Of a DNA stretch of 64,000 nt, positions 43,621 to 51,958 are shown one piece after another. Both the position numbers and the translations under genes were made by a program. Numbering within the stretch: position 1 is the stretch's first letter; each line of letters begins with the position of its first letter. The notes beneath the pieces are model-generated. The model was not told where the DNA came from and did not search any database. It saw only the letters and a list, made by a program, of their open reading frames with translations. The stretch spans positions 1,018,001 through 1,082,000 of the forward strand of contig NZ_CP082333.1 in assembly GCF_019890935.1 (NCBI RefSeq), read 5' to 3'. This stretch comes from Exiguobacterium acetylicum. GTDB lineage: Bacteria > Bacillota > Bacilli > Exiguobacteriales > Exiguobacteriaceae.

Positions 43621-44265
43621 ATGAAACGTTGGATAATCGGGATTGCCAGTCTAATTGGAGTCATCGGAGGTAGTGCCTTATTGATGACGTTCGCTTTTAC
43701 ACAGGACATGAACTCGGATGGAACGAAAGAGACTGAAGTACAGCGGAAAGCAAAAACTTACTTAGAACAGCATCTTCCGGAAGCGAAGGTGACCGGTAGT
43801 CTTTACGACAACATGGGCAATTTTCCATTTGAATATGCCGCACGCGCGATAGACGAAAAAACGAATACTGAGTTTTTCGTCTATCAACAAGAGGAGTCGG
43901 GGAGGTTCGTTGACTCGTATCACGCGTCACTTTGGGAAGATCGGTTAGAGCGACGGATCCCGTCGCCGACTCTCGAACAACTGAACAATCAATTGAGCGT
44001 GACCGTACTTTATGACAACGATAAAATACAGCAGCTAGGTGACGCGCGTTTTGATTCAAAGGCTTATTTACGGAAGGAAGTCGCTCCGACGCTCTTAGTG
44101 GACGTTCCACGCAAGCGACACGAACAGGATAAAGCGCAGGTCACAGCGTGGGCAAAGTCGTTGCGCGAACAAAAGATTCTTCAACACATGACAGTCAAGG
44201 TCGATTATGTTTCGGAAAAAGGAGAATTGCTTGAGAACGGAGATTCGCTCTTCGTAAAGCTGTGA
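43621..44265 (+). CDS. Membrane-anchored extracytoplasmic protein of unknown function
   Basis: This 214-residue protein starts with an uncleaved-looking signal anchor (MKRWIIGIASLIGVIGGSALLMTFAF) and then has a soluble extracellular domain. That part includes KTYLEQHLPEAKVTGSLYDNMGNFPFEYAA, which resembles YfjL-like/DUF3139-type small lipoprotein-like domains only loosely. GGGAGGGG precedes the ATG. It follows the pdp terminator and shares no clear operon. Confidence 0.7.
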   Translation: MKRWIIGIASLIGVIGGSALLMTFAFTQDMNSDGTKETEVQRKAKTYLEQHLPEAKVTGSLYDNMGNFPFEYAARAIDEKTNTEFFVYQQEESGRFVDSYHASLWEDRLERRIPSPTLEQLNNQLSVTVLYDNDKIQQLGDARFDSKAYLRKEVAPTLLVDVPRKRHEQDKAQVTAWAKSLREQKILQHMTVKVDYVSEKGELLENGDSLFVKL

Positions 44266-44347
44266 GATGGATGGAAAAATGAGAGTACGCGGTTCCTCTT
44301 CGATTTGTTATACTGGAAATACTTGTAATGAAAAAGGGGGAACTCTC

Positions 44348-45352
44348 ATGAAACCACCACGCTTACAAAAAGGGGATAAGATTGCCATCGTCTCGCCGGC
44401 GTCTGCTGTCGCAGCATACGTACCGCGTCGTCTCGCCCGCGGTATCGCAACACTTGAAAAAATGGGCTTCGAGGTCGTCTTAATGCCGAACGCAACGGCT
44501 GTTCATAGTCATACGGCAGGAACGATCGGGGAACGGCTGCAAGATTTACATATGGCGTTCGCAGATCCGTCAATCAAGGCAATCATCTCGACGATCGGTG
44601 GGTTTAATTCACACCAGCTACTCGACGAACTCGATTATGAATTGATCCGGAACAATCCGAAGATTTTCGTAGGTTACAGCGATATCACGGCACTGTTTGC
44701 GGGCATCTATCAGCAGACAGGACTGACGACGTTCGTTGGACCCGCGCTGCTGACGCAGTTCGGTCAATTCGATGGTCTTGATCCGTATACGGAAGAATCG
44801 TTCAAACGTACATTCATGCAGACGGAGCCAATCGGTCGGATCGAAGCGTCTGAGGAGTGGACAGATGAGGTTTTACGCTGGGATGTCGCGGACGACCGAA
44901 GACGAGAACATCAAGTGAACGCAGGATACACGATCATTAAGACGGGCGTCGCAGAAGGTCCGATTCTAACGGGGAACACGGGAACACTTTTACTGCTTGC
45001 TGGAACTCCATACTTGCCATCGTTTGACGGTGTCGTTTTGATGCTTGAGGATGACGAAAGTGAGACACCAGAAACGATTGACCGGTATTTCACGCAATTG
45101 CGACACATGGGTGCGTATGACAAGATTGCGGCACTCGTCGTCGGACGCTTCCCGCGAAAAGTCGATTTTGACCCGGACTTCCCGCTCAAGGACATCATTC
45201 TGCGCGCGACGCGGGGCTATGATTTCCCGATCATTCTCGATGCGGACTTCGGGCATACGGATCCCGTCACGACACTCGCGAATGGAGTGCGGATTCGTGT
45301 CGAAGCAACGGATTCGGTGACACTCGATGTGTTAGAGGCAGCCGTCGAGTAA
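44348..45352 (+). CDS. LD-carboxypeptidase, peptidase S66 family
   Basis: This 334-residue serine peptidase is related to LdcA and MccF. The N-terminal KGDKIAIVSPASAV and the nucleophile Ser in FVGYSDITALF are family marks, and a C-terminal Glu/His region includes LMLEDDESETPETIDRY and DADFGHTDPV. It trims the terminal D-Ala from murein tetrapeptides or cleaves peptide-nucleotide antibiotics. GGGGGA precedes the ATG at 44348. Confidence 0.9.
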   Translation: MKPPRLQKGDKIAIVSPASAVAAYVPRRLARGIATLEKMGFEVVLMPNATAVHSHTAGTIGERLQDLHMAFADPSIKAIISTIGGFNSHQLLDELDYELIRNNPKIFVGYSDITALFAGIYQQTGLTTFVGPALLTQFGQFDGLDPYTEESFKRTFMQTEPIGRIEASEEWTDEVLRWDVADDRRREHQVNAGYTIIKTGVAEGPILTGNTGTLLLLAGTPYLPSFDGVVLMLEDDESETPETIDRYFTQLRHMGAYDKIAALVVGRFPRKVDFDPDFPLKDIILRATRGYDFPIILDADFGHTDPVTTLANGVRIRVEATDSVTLDVLEAAVE

Positions 45353-45399
45353 AAAGGTCTGCACGACGCCCTGAAATTTGGTACACTGTACCATGGAAT

Positions 45400-45418
45400 C
45401 ACGATCTTGAATCGTGAC
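45400..45418 (+). promoter_or_regulatory. Inverted repeat in the ppiB leader
   Basis: TCACGAT-CTTGA-ATCGTGA forms a perfect 7-bp stem with a five-base loop about 38 bases before the ppiB start. There is no T run, so it may be a stability hairpin or operator. Confidence 0.45.
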
Positions 45419-45455
45419 GAATCTCCTGCTGAAAAGCACGAAAGGTTGGTCAAAC

Positions 45456-45893
45456 ATGCAAAAAACTGGTCATATCTTATTAGAAGATGGAAATAAAATC
45501 GAATTCGAACTGTTCAACGATGAAGCACCGATCACGACTGAAAACTTCGAAAACCTTGCAAACTCGAACTTCTACGATGGATTGAACTTCCACCGTGTCA
45601 TCCCAGGCTTCGTCTCACAAGGCGGATGCCCAATCGGTAACGGTACAGGCGGTTCAGGAAAAACGATTCCTTGTGAAACGTCAACATCATACCCACACAA
45701 ACACAAAGCGGGTTCACTCTCGATGGCACACGCTGGTCGTAACACAGGATCAAGCCAATTCTTCATCGTACACGAGCCACAACCGCACCTCGATGGCGTA
45801 CACACGGTCTTCGGACAAGTGACTTCAGGTCTCGAACATGCACAAAAAATGAAGCAAGGCGCTGGCATCAAAGAAATCCGCGTCGAAGCGTAA
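45456..45893 (+). CDS. ppiB: Cyclophilin-type peptidyl-prolyl isomerase
   Basis: This 145-residue cytoplasmic foldase catalyses cis-trans isomerisation at proline. Motifs: [20 protein letters not shown] with the catalytic Arg, and [23 protein letters not shown] central insert [11 protein letters not shown] is common in bacterial PpiB. AAAGGTTGG precedes the ATG. It is a single gene closed by a strong terminator. Confidence 0.95.
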   Translation: MQKTGHILLEDGNKIEFELFNDEAPITTENFENLANSNFYDGLNFHRVIPGFVSQGGCPIGNGTGGSGKTIPCETSTSYPHKHKAGSLSMAHAGRNTGSSQFFIVHEPQPHLDGVHTVFGQVTSGLEHAQKMKQGAGIKEIRVEA

Positions 45894-45900
45894 GTTCTTG

Positions 45901-45939
45901 CTCCTCTTCGAACGTTCGAAGAGGAGTTTTTCTTTTTTT
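45901..45939 (+). terminator. ppiB terminator
   Basis: CTCCTCTTCGAA pairs perfectly with TTCGAAGAGGAG, followed by a long T run. Confidence 0.93.
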
Positions 45940-45951
45940 AGAACCGGGTAC
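45926..45951 (+). promoter_or_regulatory. Candidate sigma-B-type promoter of the PfpI/YfkM-like gene
   Basis: GTTTTT (45926-45931), 14 bases, GGGTAC (45946-45951). The -35 box lies in the T run of the ppiB terminator, so the match may be chance, but the gene family is sigma-B controlled in B. subtilis. Confidence 0.3.
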
Positions 45952-45990
45952 AATCAGTAATGGAACTCAACTCGAAAAGGAGTGTTTGTC

Positions 45991-46518
45991 ATGCGTTTAG
46001 AAGGAAAACGAATCATCCAAGTCGTCAGCAATGACTTCGAGGATTTAGAATTATGGTATCCAGTCCATCGCTTACGTGAAGAAGGCGCAATCGTCGACAT
46101 CGTCGGTGAGAAAGCAGATGAAACATATATCGGGAAGTACGGTGTCCCAATCAAATCGAATAAGACGTTCGATGAGATCAATCCAGCAGAATACGATGCG
46201 ATTCTTGTTCCAGGTGGTTGGTCGCCCGATCTGTTACGCCGCTTTGACTCTGTTTTAAACATGGTGCGTCATTTTGACCAGAACAAACAACCGATCGGCC
46301 AAATCTGCCACGCTGGTTGGGTGCTGATCTCTGCCGGCATCTTAAAAGGTGTCAACGTCACGAGTACGCCAGGGATCAAGGATGACATGACGAATGCGGG
46401 TGCGATTTGGCATGATGAAGCTGTCGTCGTCGACGGACATATCGTCTCGAGTCGTCGTCCACCCGATCTACCAGACTACATGCGTGCCTTCATCCAAGTG
46501 ATGGAAGAACAAGCGTGA
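45991..46518 (+). CDS. PfpI/DJ-1 superfamily protein, YfkM-like
   Basis: This 175-residue protein has the DJ-1 fold. The elbow is GQICHAGWVLISAG, with Cys followed by His, and the strand-turn AILVPGGWSPDLLR is typical of the YfkM/YraA general-stress group. The Glu of the catalytic set is in SNDFEDLELWYP. Protease or deglycase activity has been claimed for relatives but is debated. AAAAGGAG precedes the ATG. Confidence 0.88.
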   Translation: MRLEGKRIIQVVSNDFEDLELWYPVHRLREEGAIVDIVGEKADETYIGKYGVPIKSNKTFDEINPAEYDAILVPGGWSPDLLRRFDSVLNMVRHFDQNKQPIGQICHAGWVLISAGILKGVNVTSTPGIKDDMTNAGAIWHDEAVVVDGHIVSSRRPPDLPDYMRAFIQVMEEQA

Positions 46519-46523
46519 TTCAG

Positions 46524-46560
46524 ATGCAGGGGACGTCACGTGACAGTCTCCTGCATTTTT
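46524..46560 (+). terminator. Terminator of the PfpI-like gene
   Basis: ATGCAGGGGAC pairs with GTCTCCTGCAT (one G-T pair), followed by TTTT. Confidence 0.82.
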
Positions 46561-46670
46561 AGTGGATTATGAAAAAAATGCAGTAATTCTGTGTGAGAAG
46601 GTGTAGAATGAATGAGTCTCAGTCGTTCATGCTCCTGAGAGTTGTTGAAATTAGGAAGGTGTAGAATCAC

Positions 46671-47018
46671 ATGCTAGTAAAATATAAGAAGTTGAATGAA
46701 CGGACCGCGATGGGGCTGATCGCCTTTTCGTGCGAAGTGAAGGATCCGAAGTATTTGCTTGAAACGGTTCAAGCCTATGAACAGGAAGAAGACCAACGCT
46801 TGTATTTGTACAAACAAGATGAGGATTTCGTCGGTGTCATCGGGTTTCAATTAATGGATGGCCATGCTGAATTGAAACATATCGCCTTATCACCGTCTTT
46901 CCGTGGAGAACGGATGTCGTATCTCCTACTCGATGAAGCAGCCAAGCTTCTGCGAACGGATATTACGGGTGCGACCGAAGAGACGCAACGCCTCGTCGAC
47001 AAATGGAAAAATCAATAA
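46671..47018 (+). CDS. ribT: RibT-like GNAT-family protein
   Basis: This 115-residue GNAT-fold protein resembles B. subtilis RibT in the start (MLVKYKKLNERTAMGLIAF) and in EDFVGVIGFQLMDGHAELKHIALSPSFRGE, which corresponds to the acetyl-CoA strand and loop. RibT is the last, functionally unclear member of the riboflavin operon. Here no ribDEAH genes and no FMN riboswitch precede it, so it is isolated. AGGAAGGTG precedes the ATG. Confidence 0.8.
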   Translation: MLVKYKKLNERTAMGLIAFSCEVKDPKYLLETVQAYEQEEDQRLYLYKQDEDFVGVIGFQLMDGHAELKHIALSPSFRGERMSYLLLDEAAKLLRTDITGATEETQRLVDKWKNQ

Positions 47019-47052
47019 AAAGACCGGTCCATGGCTCAGATGGACCGGTCTC
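47016..47052. terminator. Hairpin terminator shared by ribT and the DUF309 gene
   Basis: AGACCGGTCCA pairs perfectly with TGGACCGGTCT. The better T run is on the minus strand. The DUF309 stop codon lies in its loop. Confidence 0.82.
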
Positions 47053-47500
47053 TTCGGTTTTGTAGCGCTTCTTGTCGTGCCGTGACGACATCCGTACGAT
47101 CGCGTAAACGGTGTTTATGTGTCACATAGTCAAGATCAGGTGCTGTCGCTTCAAGTGCGACGGCTCGGATGACGTCCGAGAAGACAGGTAACGGGATGTG
47201 TCGATAAACCTTATCCGTAAAATGGTCGCAATGATCGAGCAAATATGAGACGTCGATCCCGGACGCAATCAGTGATGCCCGGTGACGTTCGATTTTATCG
47301 AATGCTTTTGCATATGTCCGCTGTGCCCCAGTCGTATTTCCGCGGCGGTGATGATAGCGGGCGACGGCCAGTTGGATCAGACCGACAAGCGCCTCGTCCT
47401 GGCGTTGTCCTTCTTGCCAGACTTCCTCTAAGATTTCATGGCACTCGAAGTAATCGTGCCGAATGTTGAATTCAAATACGAATCGCTCGATTGGATTCAT
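47036..47500 (-). CDS. DUF309 family protein, YpuF-like
   Basis: This 154-residue helical protein has the DUF309 motif HDYFECHEILEEVWQ with conserved His and Glu, followed by LVGLIQLAVARYHHRRGN. The fold is a helical bundle of unknown activity. In B. subtilis ypuF also lies beside scpA, on the other strand orientation as far as I recall. GAGGTGA precedes the ATG. It faces ribT and is divergent from scpA. Confidence 0.85.
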   Translation of the reverse strand: MNPIERFVFEFNIRHDYFECHEILEEVWQEGQRQDEALVGLIQLAVARYHHRRGNTTGAQRTYAKAFDKIERHRASLIASGIDVSYLLDHCDHFTDKVYRHIPLPVFSDVIRAVALEATAPDLDYVTHKHRLRDRTDVVTARQEALQNRRDRSI

Positions 47501-47549
47501 GGAATCACCTCTTCCTTTGAATATAACATAGTCGAACCCATCCGTTGTA

Positions 47550-47558
47550 TGGTATACT
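47550..47558 (+). promoter_or_regulatory. Extended -10 promoter of the scpAB-rluB operon
   Basis: TGGTATACT is an extended -10 element (TGnTATACT). No good -35 box is seen. Confidence 0.5.
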
Positions 47559-47592
47559 AAGGCGCAAAAAACGTTGATGGGCAGGGAGAATC

Positions 47593-48348
47593 ATGGAATC
47601 ATACAGTGTAAAGATGGATGCGTTTGAAGGCCCGCTGGACTTGCTGTTACACTTGGTTGGTAAATTAGAAATCGATATTTATGATATATCCGTTTCCATG
47701 GTGACGGATCAATATGTGTCCTATATCCGTGCGATGCAGCATCTTGAACTAGATGTTGCTAGTGAATATCTTGTCATGGCAGCGACGCTGTTGCAACTGA
47801 AAAGCAAACAACTCTTGCCGATCGAACAGACGGAATACGATGAGATTCCTGATTTCGAGGAAGAACCGACGCGAGAAGGTCTGATTCAACAGTTGATCGA
47901 GTATAAAGCGTACAAGGAAGCAGCACTCGTCCTGAAAGAAAAGGAAGAGGCACGCCTTGAGCTGTTCTCGAAACAACCAGAGGATTTGATGCGTTATCTC
48001 GATACGGATGCACAAGAGTATAACGGTACGTTATCACTGAGTGATTTACTACGTGCCTATGAAAAAATGCGCCAACGGGAAGCCTGGAAGGTGCGTCGTT
48101 CGAAGACGGTCAAACGGGAAGAACGTTCACTCGAGCAACAGATGGAGTCCGTTGCCCGGTACGTCGCGACCCGTGAGCGGACGACATTCTTCGGCTTTTT
48201 TGCGGAGCAACCGACGGTCGAAGAACTAGTCGTCAGCTTCCTCGCTGTTCTAGAACTCGTGAAGCAACGGGTCATTGATTGTGAACAGATGACCGATGAT
48301 ATCCTATTGCGGAGCATGGTGAAGGAGGAGAGTCAGATTGGCGTATGA
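47593..48348 (+). CDS. scpA: Segregation and condensation protein A (kleisin)
   Basis: This 251-residue kleisin bridges the SMC heads in the condensin complex that compacts the chromosome. The N-terminus [21 protein letters not shown] is the family mark; the C-terminal winged helix is around [26 protein letters not shown] precedes the ATG. Its stop overlaps scpB by 11 bases. Confidence 0.96.
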   Translation: MESYSVKMDAFEGPLDLLLHLVGKLEIDIYDISVSMVTDQYVSYIRAMQHLELDVASEYLVMAATLLQLKSKQLLPIEQTEYDEIPDFEEEPTREGLIQQLIEYKAYKEAALVLKEKEEARLELFSKQPEDLMRYLDTDAQEYNGTLSLSDLLRAYEKMRQREAWKVRRSKTVKREERSLEQQMESVARYVATRERTTFFGFFAEQPTVEELVVSFLAVLELVKQRVIDCEQMTDDILLRSMVKEESQIGV

Positions 48349-48910
48349 ACAAATCATTGAGAGCCTGTTATTCGTCGTCGGAGACGATGGGATCGATCCA
48401 CGTGGTCTCAGTCAAGCACTAGAAATCAGTGAAGCGGCAGCACGTGAACAGTTGCTGGCTCTTCAAACGACATTCGAAACAGAGCAGCGTGTGTTGCAAA
48501 TCGTGGAGTCGGGTGGTGTCTTTAAGATGGTGACACGAAAAGAAATGTCGCCATATATTCAGGCATATGCCGGTTCGCTCGCAGAAGATTCCTTGTCTCG
48601 AGCAGCGATGGAGACACTCGTCATCATCGCATACAAACAACCCGTCACACGTGCTGACATCGAAGTCGTTCGTGGTGTGAAGACGGAGCGTGTCATCCAT
48701 ACGTTAAGTGCAAAAGGTTTGATTGAAGAGGCGGGACGCGCCAAAGGCGTTGGTCGCGCGAAATTGTATAAAACGACGGATCATTTCTTGGACCATTTTG
48801 GTCTGAACAGTATTGAAGAGTTGCCGCCACTCGAATTCGAAGAAACGTTCGAATCGGATGGAGATCTCTTCTTCCGAAATGATCCTTCATTAGAGGAGAG
48901 AGTGAATTAA
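48338..48910 (+). CDS. scpB: Segregation and condensation protein B
   Basis: This 190-residue protein has two winged-helix domains and binds ScpA as a dimer. Key segments are [12 protein letters not shown] and [20 protein letters not shown] with [12 protein letters not shown]. The start is TTG (48338), with AAGGAGGAGAG upstream, inside the end of scpA. It overlaps rluB by one base. Confidence 0.95.
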   Translation: MAYEQIIESLLFVVGDDGIDPRGLSQALEISEAAAREQLLALQTTFETEQRVLQIVESGGVFKMVTRKEMSPYIQAYAGSLAEDSLSRAAMETLVIIAYKQPVTRADIEVVRGVKTERVIHTLSAKGLIEEAGRAKGVGRAKLYKTTDHFLDHFGLNSIEELPPLEFEETFESDGDLFFRNDPSLEERVN

Positions 48911-49671
48911 TGGAACGGTTACAAAAAATCATCGCACAAGCAGGTGTCGCTTCGCGGCGTAAAGCAGAGGAATTGATCACAGCAGGTCGCGTCAAGGTCA
49001 ACGGAAAAGTCATTAAGGAGCTTGGAACGAAAGTCGGAGCACGTGCGGAAGTCGAAGTAGACGGTGTGAAGCTCGAACGTGAAGAACACGTCTACTACAT
49101 GCTCTATAAACCAACAGGTGTCGTTTCGACGGTTGAAGACGATAAAGGACGTAAGACGGTCGTTGATCTCGTACCACCCGGACACCGTGTCTTCCCAGTC
49201 GGTCGACTCGACTACAATACGAGCGGTCTTCTTTTAATGACGAATGACGGTGAATTCTCGAACCTCTTGCTTCACCCGAAATATAAGGTACCGAAGCGCT
49301 ACATCGTCAAAATCAAAGGTGTACCAGAATACTTCCACGTCAAAGGTCTTGAAAAAGGTGTCGTCTTACCGGATGGTTTCAAGACAGGTAAAGCCCGTGT
49401 CGAAATGCGCGATATCGATAAGAAGAAAAACACAGCGATTCTTGAAATGGTCATCTACGAGGGACATAACCGCCAAGTTCGTCAAATGGTCGAGACACTC
49501 GGTTCAGAAGTCTTGAAGTTGAAACGTGAACAGTTCGGTTTCTTGACACTGGCAGGTCTTACTTCTGGCGAGTGGCGTGAACTTTCAAAAAAAGAAGTCA
49601 ATCAATTGCGTGAGCTAGCGGATCCAGCCGCTCCACCTACGAAAAGACGTAAGAACACAAAAAAACGTTAA
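48910..49671 (+). CDS. rluB: 23S rRNA pseudouridine synthase B
   Basis: This 253-residue enzyme has an N-terminal S4 RNA-binding domain ([23 protein letters not shown]) and the RsuA-type catalytic domain with the Asp in VGRLDYNTSGLLLMTNDG. It isomerises a uridine in 23S rRNA. A lysine-arginine tail ends the protein. It is coupled to scpB by TAATG. In B. subtilis the sporulation genes spmA, spmB and dacB lie between scpB and rluB; they are missing here. Confidence 0.94.
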   Translation: MERLQKIIAQAGVASRRKAEELITAGRVKVNGKVIKELGTKVGARAEVEVDGVKLEREEHVYYMLYKPTGVVSTVEDDKGRKTVVDLVPPGHRVFPVGRLDYNTSGLLLMTNDGEFSNLLLHPKYKVPKRYIVKIKGVPEYFHVKGLEKGVVLPDGFKTGKARVEMRDIDKKKNTAILEMVIYEGHNRQVRQMVETLGSEVLKLKREQFGFLTLAGLTSGEWRELSKKEVNQLRELADPAAPPTKRRKNTKKR

Positions 49672-49683
49672 TTTGTAAAGCGA

Positions 49684-49717
49684 GAAGCTCATCCTCCGGG
49701 TTGAGTTTTCTTTTTTT
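49684..49717 (+). terminator. Probable rluB terminator
   Basis: An imperfect stem, AAGCTCATCC with GGGTTGAGTTTT, is followed by a T run. Confidence 0.55.
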
Positions 49718-49746
49718 GTGACAAAACGATTAACGAATTTCACATT

Positions 49747-49777
49747 TTGTCAACGGTAAAGCGATTTCAAGTACAAT
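49747..49777 (+). promoter_or_regulatory. Possible sigma-A promoter of resABC
   Basis: TTGTCA (49747-49752) and TACAAT (49772-49777) are 19 bases apart, two more than ideal. Confidence 0.4.
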
Positions 49778-49797
49778 ATGGGTGGAGGCGGTAAAAT

Positions 49798-50388
49798 ATG
49801 AAAAAAACGAAACAAAATCCGGAAGAACGCTTAGCAGCGGCCCAGCAAAAAAAGAAGAAACGCTCCTTCTGGCGTCTAATGATCATGACGATCGTCTTGT
49901 TCGCCGGAGCAGTCGTCATCATGCAATTCGTCGATCAAGCGACACGTGATAAAAACGGTCGTGTCATGGCAGGCGATGATGCCCCTGGTTTCGCACTCGT
50001 CGATCTATATGGTGAGAAACAGCACTCGATGGACGAGTACAAAGGAAAAGGACTTTTACTCAATTTCTGGGGAACATTCTGTGAACCATGTAAGAAAGAG
50101 ATGCCATTGATCAATGACAACTATCAGATGATGCAAGACCAAGGCGTCAATTTCGTAGCGGTCAATGTCGGTGAAACACCAGTTCGTGTCTCAAGCTTCA
50201 TCAAGGATATTGGCGGAACGGACTATCCGATTCTCATGGATACGAACAGTTCGGTCGAGAAGGCTTACGGGATCTACAACTTACCTGTGACGTTCATCAT
50301 CAATAAAAAAGGTGAAGTCGTCGAGAAGTATGAAGGTGAGATTGATCAAGCGAAGCTCGAAGAGATGGTGAAGAAGGCGAACGAGTAA
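49798..50388 (+). CDS. resA: Thiol-disulfide oxidoreductase ResA
   Basis: This 196-residue thioredoxin-like protein is anchored by an N-terminal helix (SFWRLMIMTIVLFAGAVVIM) with its active site outside. It reduces the haem-binding cysteines of apocytochrome c. The CEPC motif is at 95-98 (FCEPCKKEMP), matching the ResA CEPC type, and the cis-Pro loop is LPVTFIIN. GGAGG lies close upstream. It starts the cytochrome c maturation operon resABC. Confidence 0.95.
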   Translation: MKKTKQNPEERLAAAQQKKKKRSFWRLMIMTIVLFAGAVVIMQFVDQATRDKNGRVMAGDDAPGFALVDLYGEKQHSMDEYKGKGLLLNFWGTFCEPCKKEMPLINDNYQMMQDQGVNFVAVNVGETPVRVSSFIKDIGGTDYPILMDTNSSVEKAYGIYNLPVTFIINKKGEVVEKYEGEIDQAKLEEMVKKANE

Positions 50389-50410
50389 CGCATCGAAGGG
50401 GGATTTAAGG

Positions 50411-51958
50411 ATGCAGGAGCAAGAAGATTTCAAACAACTGGACATGCGTTACGAGGAAGCGGAGCTTCGATCGAAACGTAAAAATCCATCTTGGATCGAC
50501 CGGGCATGGACGTTCTTCTCGTCTGTCAAGGTCGGGTTGTGGCTGATCGGGTTGATCATCATCGCGAGTGGGGTCGGTACGATCTTCCCGCAAGAGATGT
50601 ATATTCCACAGGCAACACCACCAGAAGAGTTTTACCAAAAGGAATACGGCACAGCAGGTGACATCTACTATACGTTAGGATTCCATAATCTATTTGAATC
50701 ATGGTGGTATATCGGATTAATCACGCTTTTATTACTCTCGATCATCATCGTGTCGATTGACCGATTCTTCCCGCTCTACCGAGCACTGAAGAAACAACCG
50801 GTCATCCAGTCGGACCGTTTCATGAACGGTCAGCGATTTGGCGCGGAAGCGACTGGCGATATCAAAAAAATCGATGCGATCGCACCATTGCTTGAGAAAA
50901 AAGGTTATAAAGTCCGTCGACAAGACGGAGCACTCTTAGCGGAAAAGCAACGGTTCGGACGATGGGGTCCATACATCAATCATATCGGACTCGTCTTATT
51001 CTTCGGTGGTGCGATGCTTCGAGTCGTACCAGGGATGCACGAAGATGAATTGCTTTGGCTCCGCGAAGGAGAGACGTTGCCGATCGAAGCGACGGACAAC
51101 CAGTACTACTTGAAAAATGAAGCGTTCAACATCGAGTTCTATGATCCTGAGAAGGTCGATGAGAAGTTCAAGAAATCACTTGAAGCAGCAGGCGGAAACG
51201 TACCAAAGAACTATGATACGAAGATGACGCTGTACAAGAAAGTCGGTGAAACATCCGATTTCAAACCGAAGCTTGAAGAAATCAAGTCAGGTGAGACGGC
51301 AGTCAACCGCCCATTCGAATTCGATGATTATCAAGTCTTCCAGGAACAGTACGCGGCAGATCCGGAATTCAAGACGATGTCGTTTAATATCGTCAACCAG
51401 AAAACGGACAAAGTCGTCGATACGATCAAGGTCGACTTGCGTGATCCGAAAGAAACATATGCTTTAAAAGATGGATATGAAGTCGAACTGAAGGACTTCC
51501 TTCCGGACTTCGTCGTCAAAGATGGTCAGCCAACGACGAACTCGGGACGTCCAGTCAATCCTGCCTTCGTCTTCAGTATCAAGTCACCTGAACACCCGAA
51601 AGGTGAGCGGAGTTTGATTGGGATCAAACTGAACGTTGGTGGAGATGAGAACCAGTACAAAATGGCATTCGCCGGTACGGAACTCTCAAACATCTCGGGT
51701 GTCCGGATTAAAAAAGATCTGACGCTCCCGTTCCTGTTTGCAGGTGGTATCATCTTCATGGCAGGCCTATTGATCGGAATGTACTGGCCGCACCGTCGTC
51801 TCTGGTTACGTGAGAAGAACGGTCGCATCCAGATTGCTGGATTTACGAACAAAAATGCATTGGGGCTTCAAAAAGAAGCTAATCTCGCGTTGACGGAAGT
51901 CGGTCTACCAGAACTTGAGGATCGACAAAAGTTGCGGGAAGAGGGGGAAGCTAAATGA
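50411..51958 (+). CDS. resB: Cytochrome c biogenesis protein ResB (CcsB)
   Basis: This 515-residue membrane protein has helices near 38-58, 95-115, 165-185 and 435-455 and a large extracytoplasmic domain. RWGPYINHIGLVLFFGGAMLR carries a conserved His. With ResC it forms the haem exporter and ligase of system II. AAGGGGG precedes the ATG; the stop overlaps resC by four bases. Confidence 0.94.
   Translation: MQEQEDFKQLDMRYEEAELRSKRKNPSWIDRAWTFFSSVKVGLWLIGLIIIASGVGTIFPQEMYIPQATPPEEFYQKEYGTAGDIYYTLGFHNLFESWWYIGLITLLLLSIIIVSIDRFFPLYRALKKQPVIQSDRFMNGQRFGAEATGDIKKIDAIAPLLEKKGYKVRRQDGALLAEKQRFGRWGPYINHIGLVLFFGGAMLRVVPGMHEDELLWLREGETLPIEATDNQYYLKNEAFNIEFYDPEKVDEKFKKSLEAAGGNVPKNYDTKMTLYKKVGETSDFKPKLEEIKSGETAVNRPFEFDDYQVFQEQYAADPEFKTMSFNIVNQKTDKVVDTIKVDLRDPKETYALKDGYEVELKDFLPDFVVKDGQPTTNSGRPVNPAFVFSIKSPEHPKGERSLIGIKLNVGGDENQYKMAFAGTELSNISGVRIKKDLTLPFLFAGGIIFMAGLLIGMYWPHRRLWLREKNGRIQIAGFTNKNALGLQKEANLALTEVGLPELEDRQKLREEGEAK

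Noticed and set aside
46519-46670. Possible FMN riboswitch before ribT
   Set aside because: The conserved FMN aptamer elements (AGGGGCRG-type and paired arms) are absent; only a weak imperfect hairpin is seen.
49719-49752. TGACAAAA...TTTTGTCA inverted repeat and a ResD-like TTTGTGAC before resA
   Set aside because: The arms are 18 bases apart, one arm lies in the terminator T run, and the match to known ResD or Rex sites is partial. It is too weak to list as an operator.
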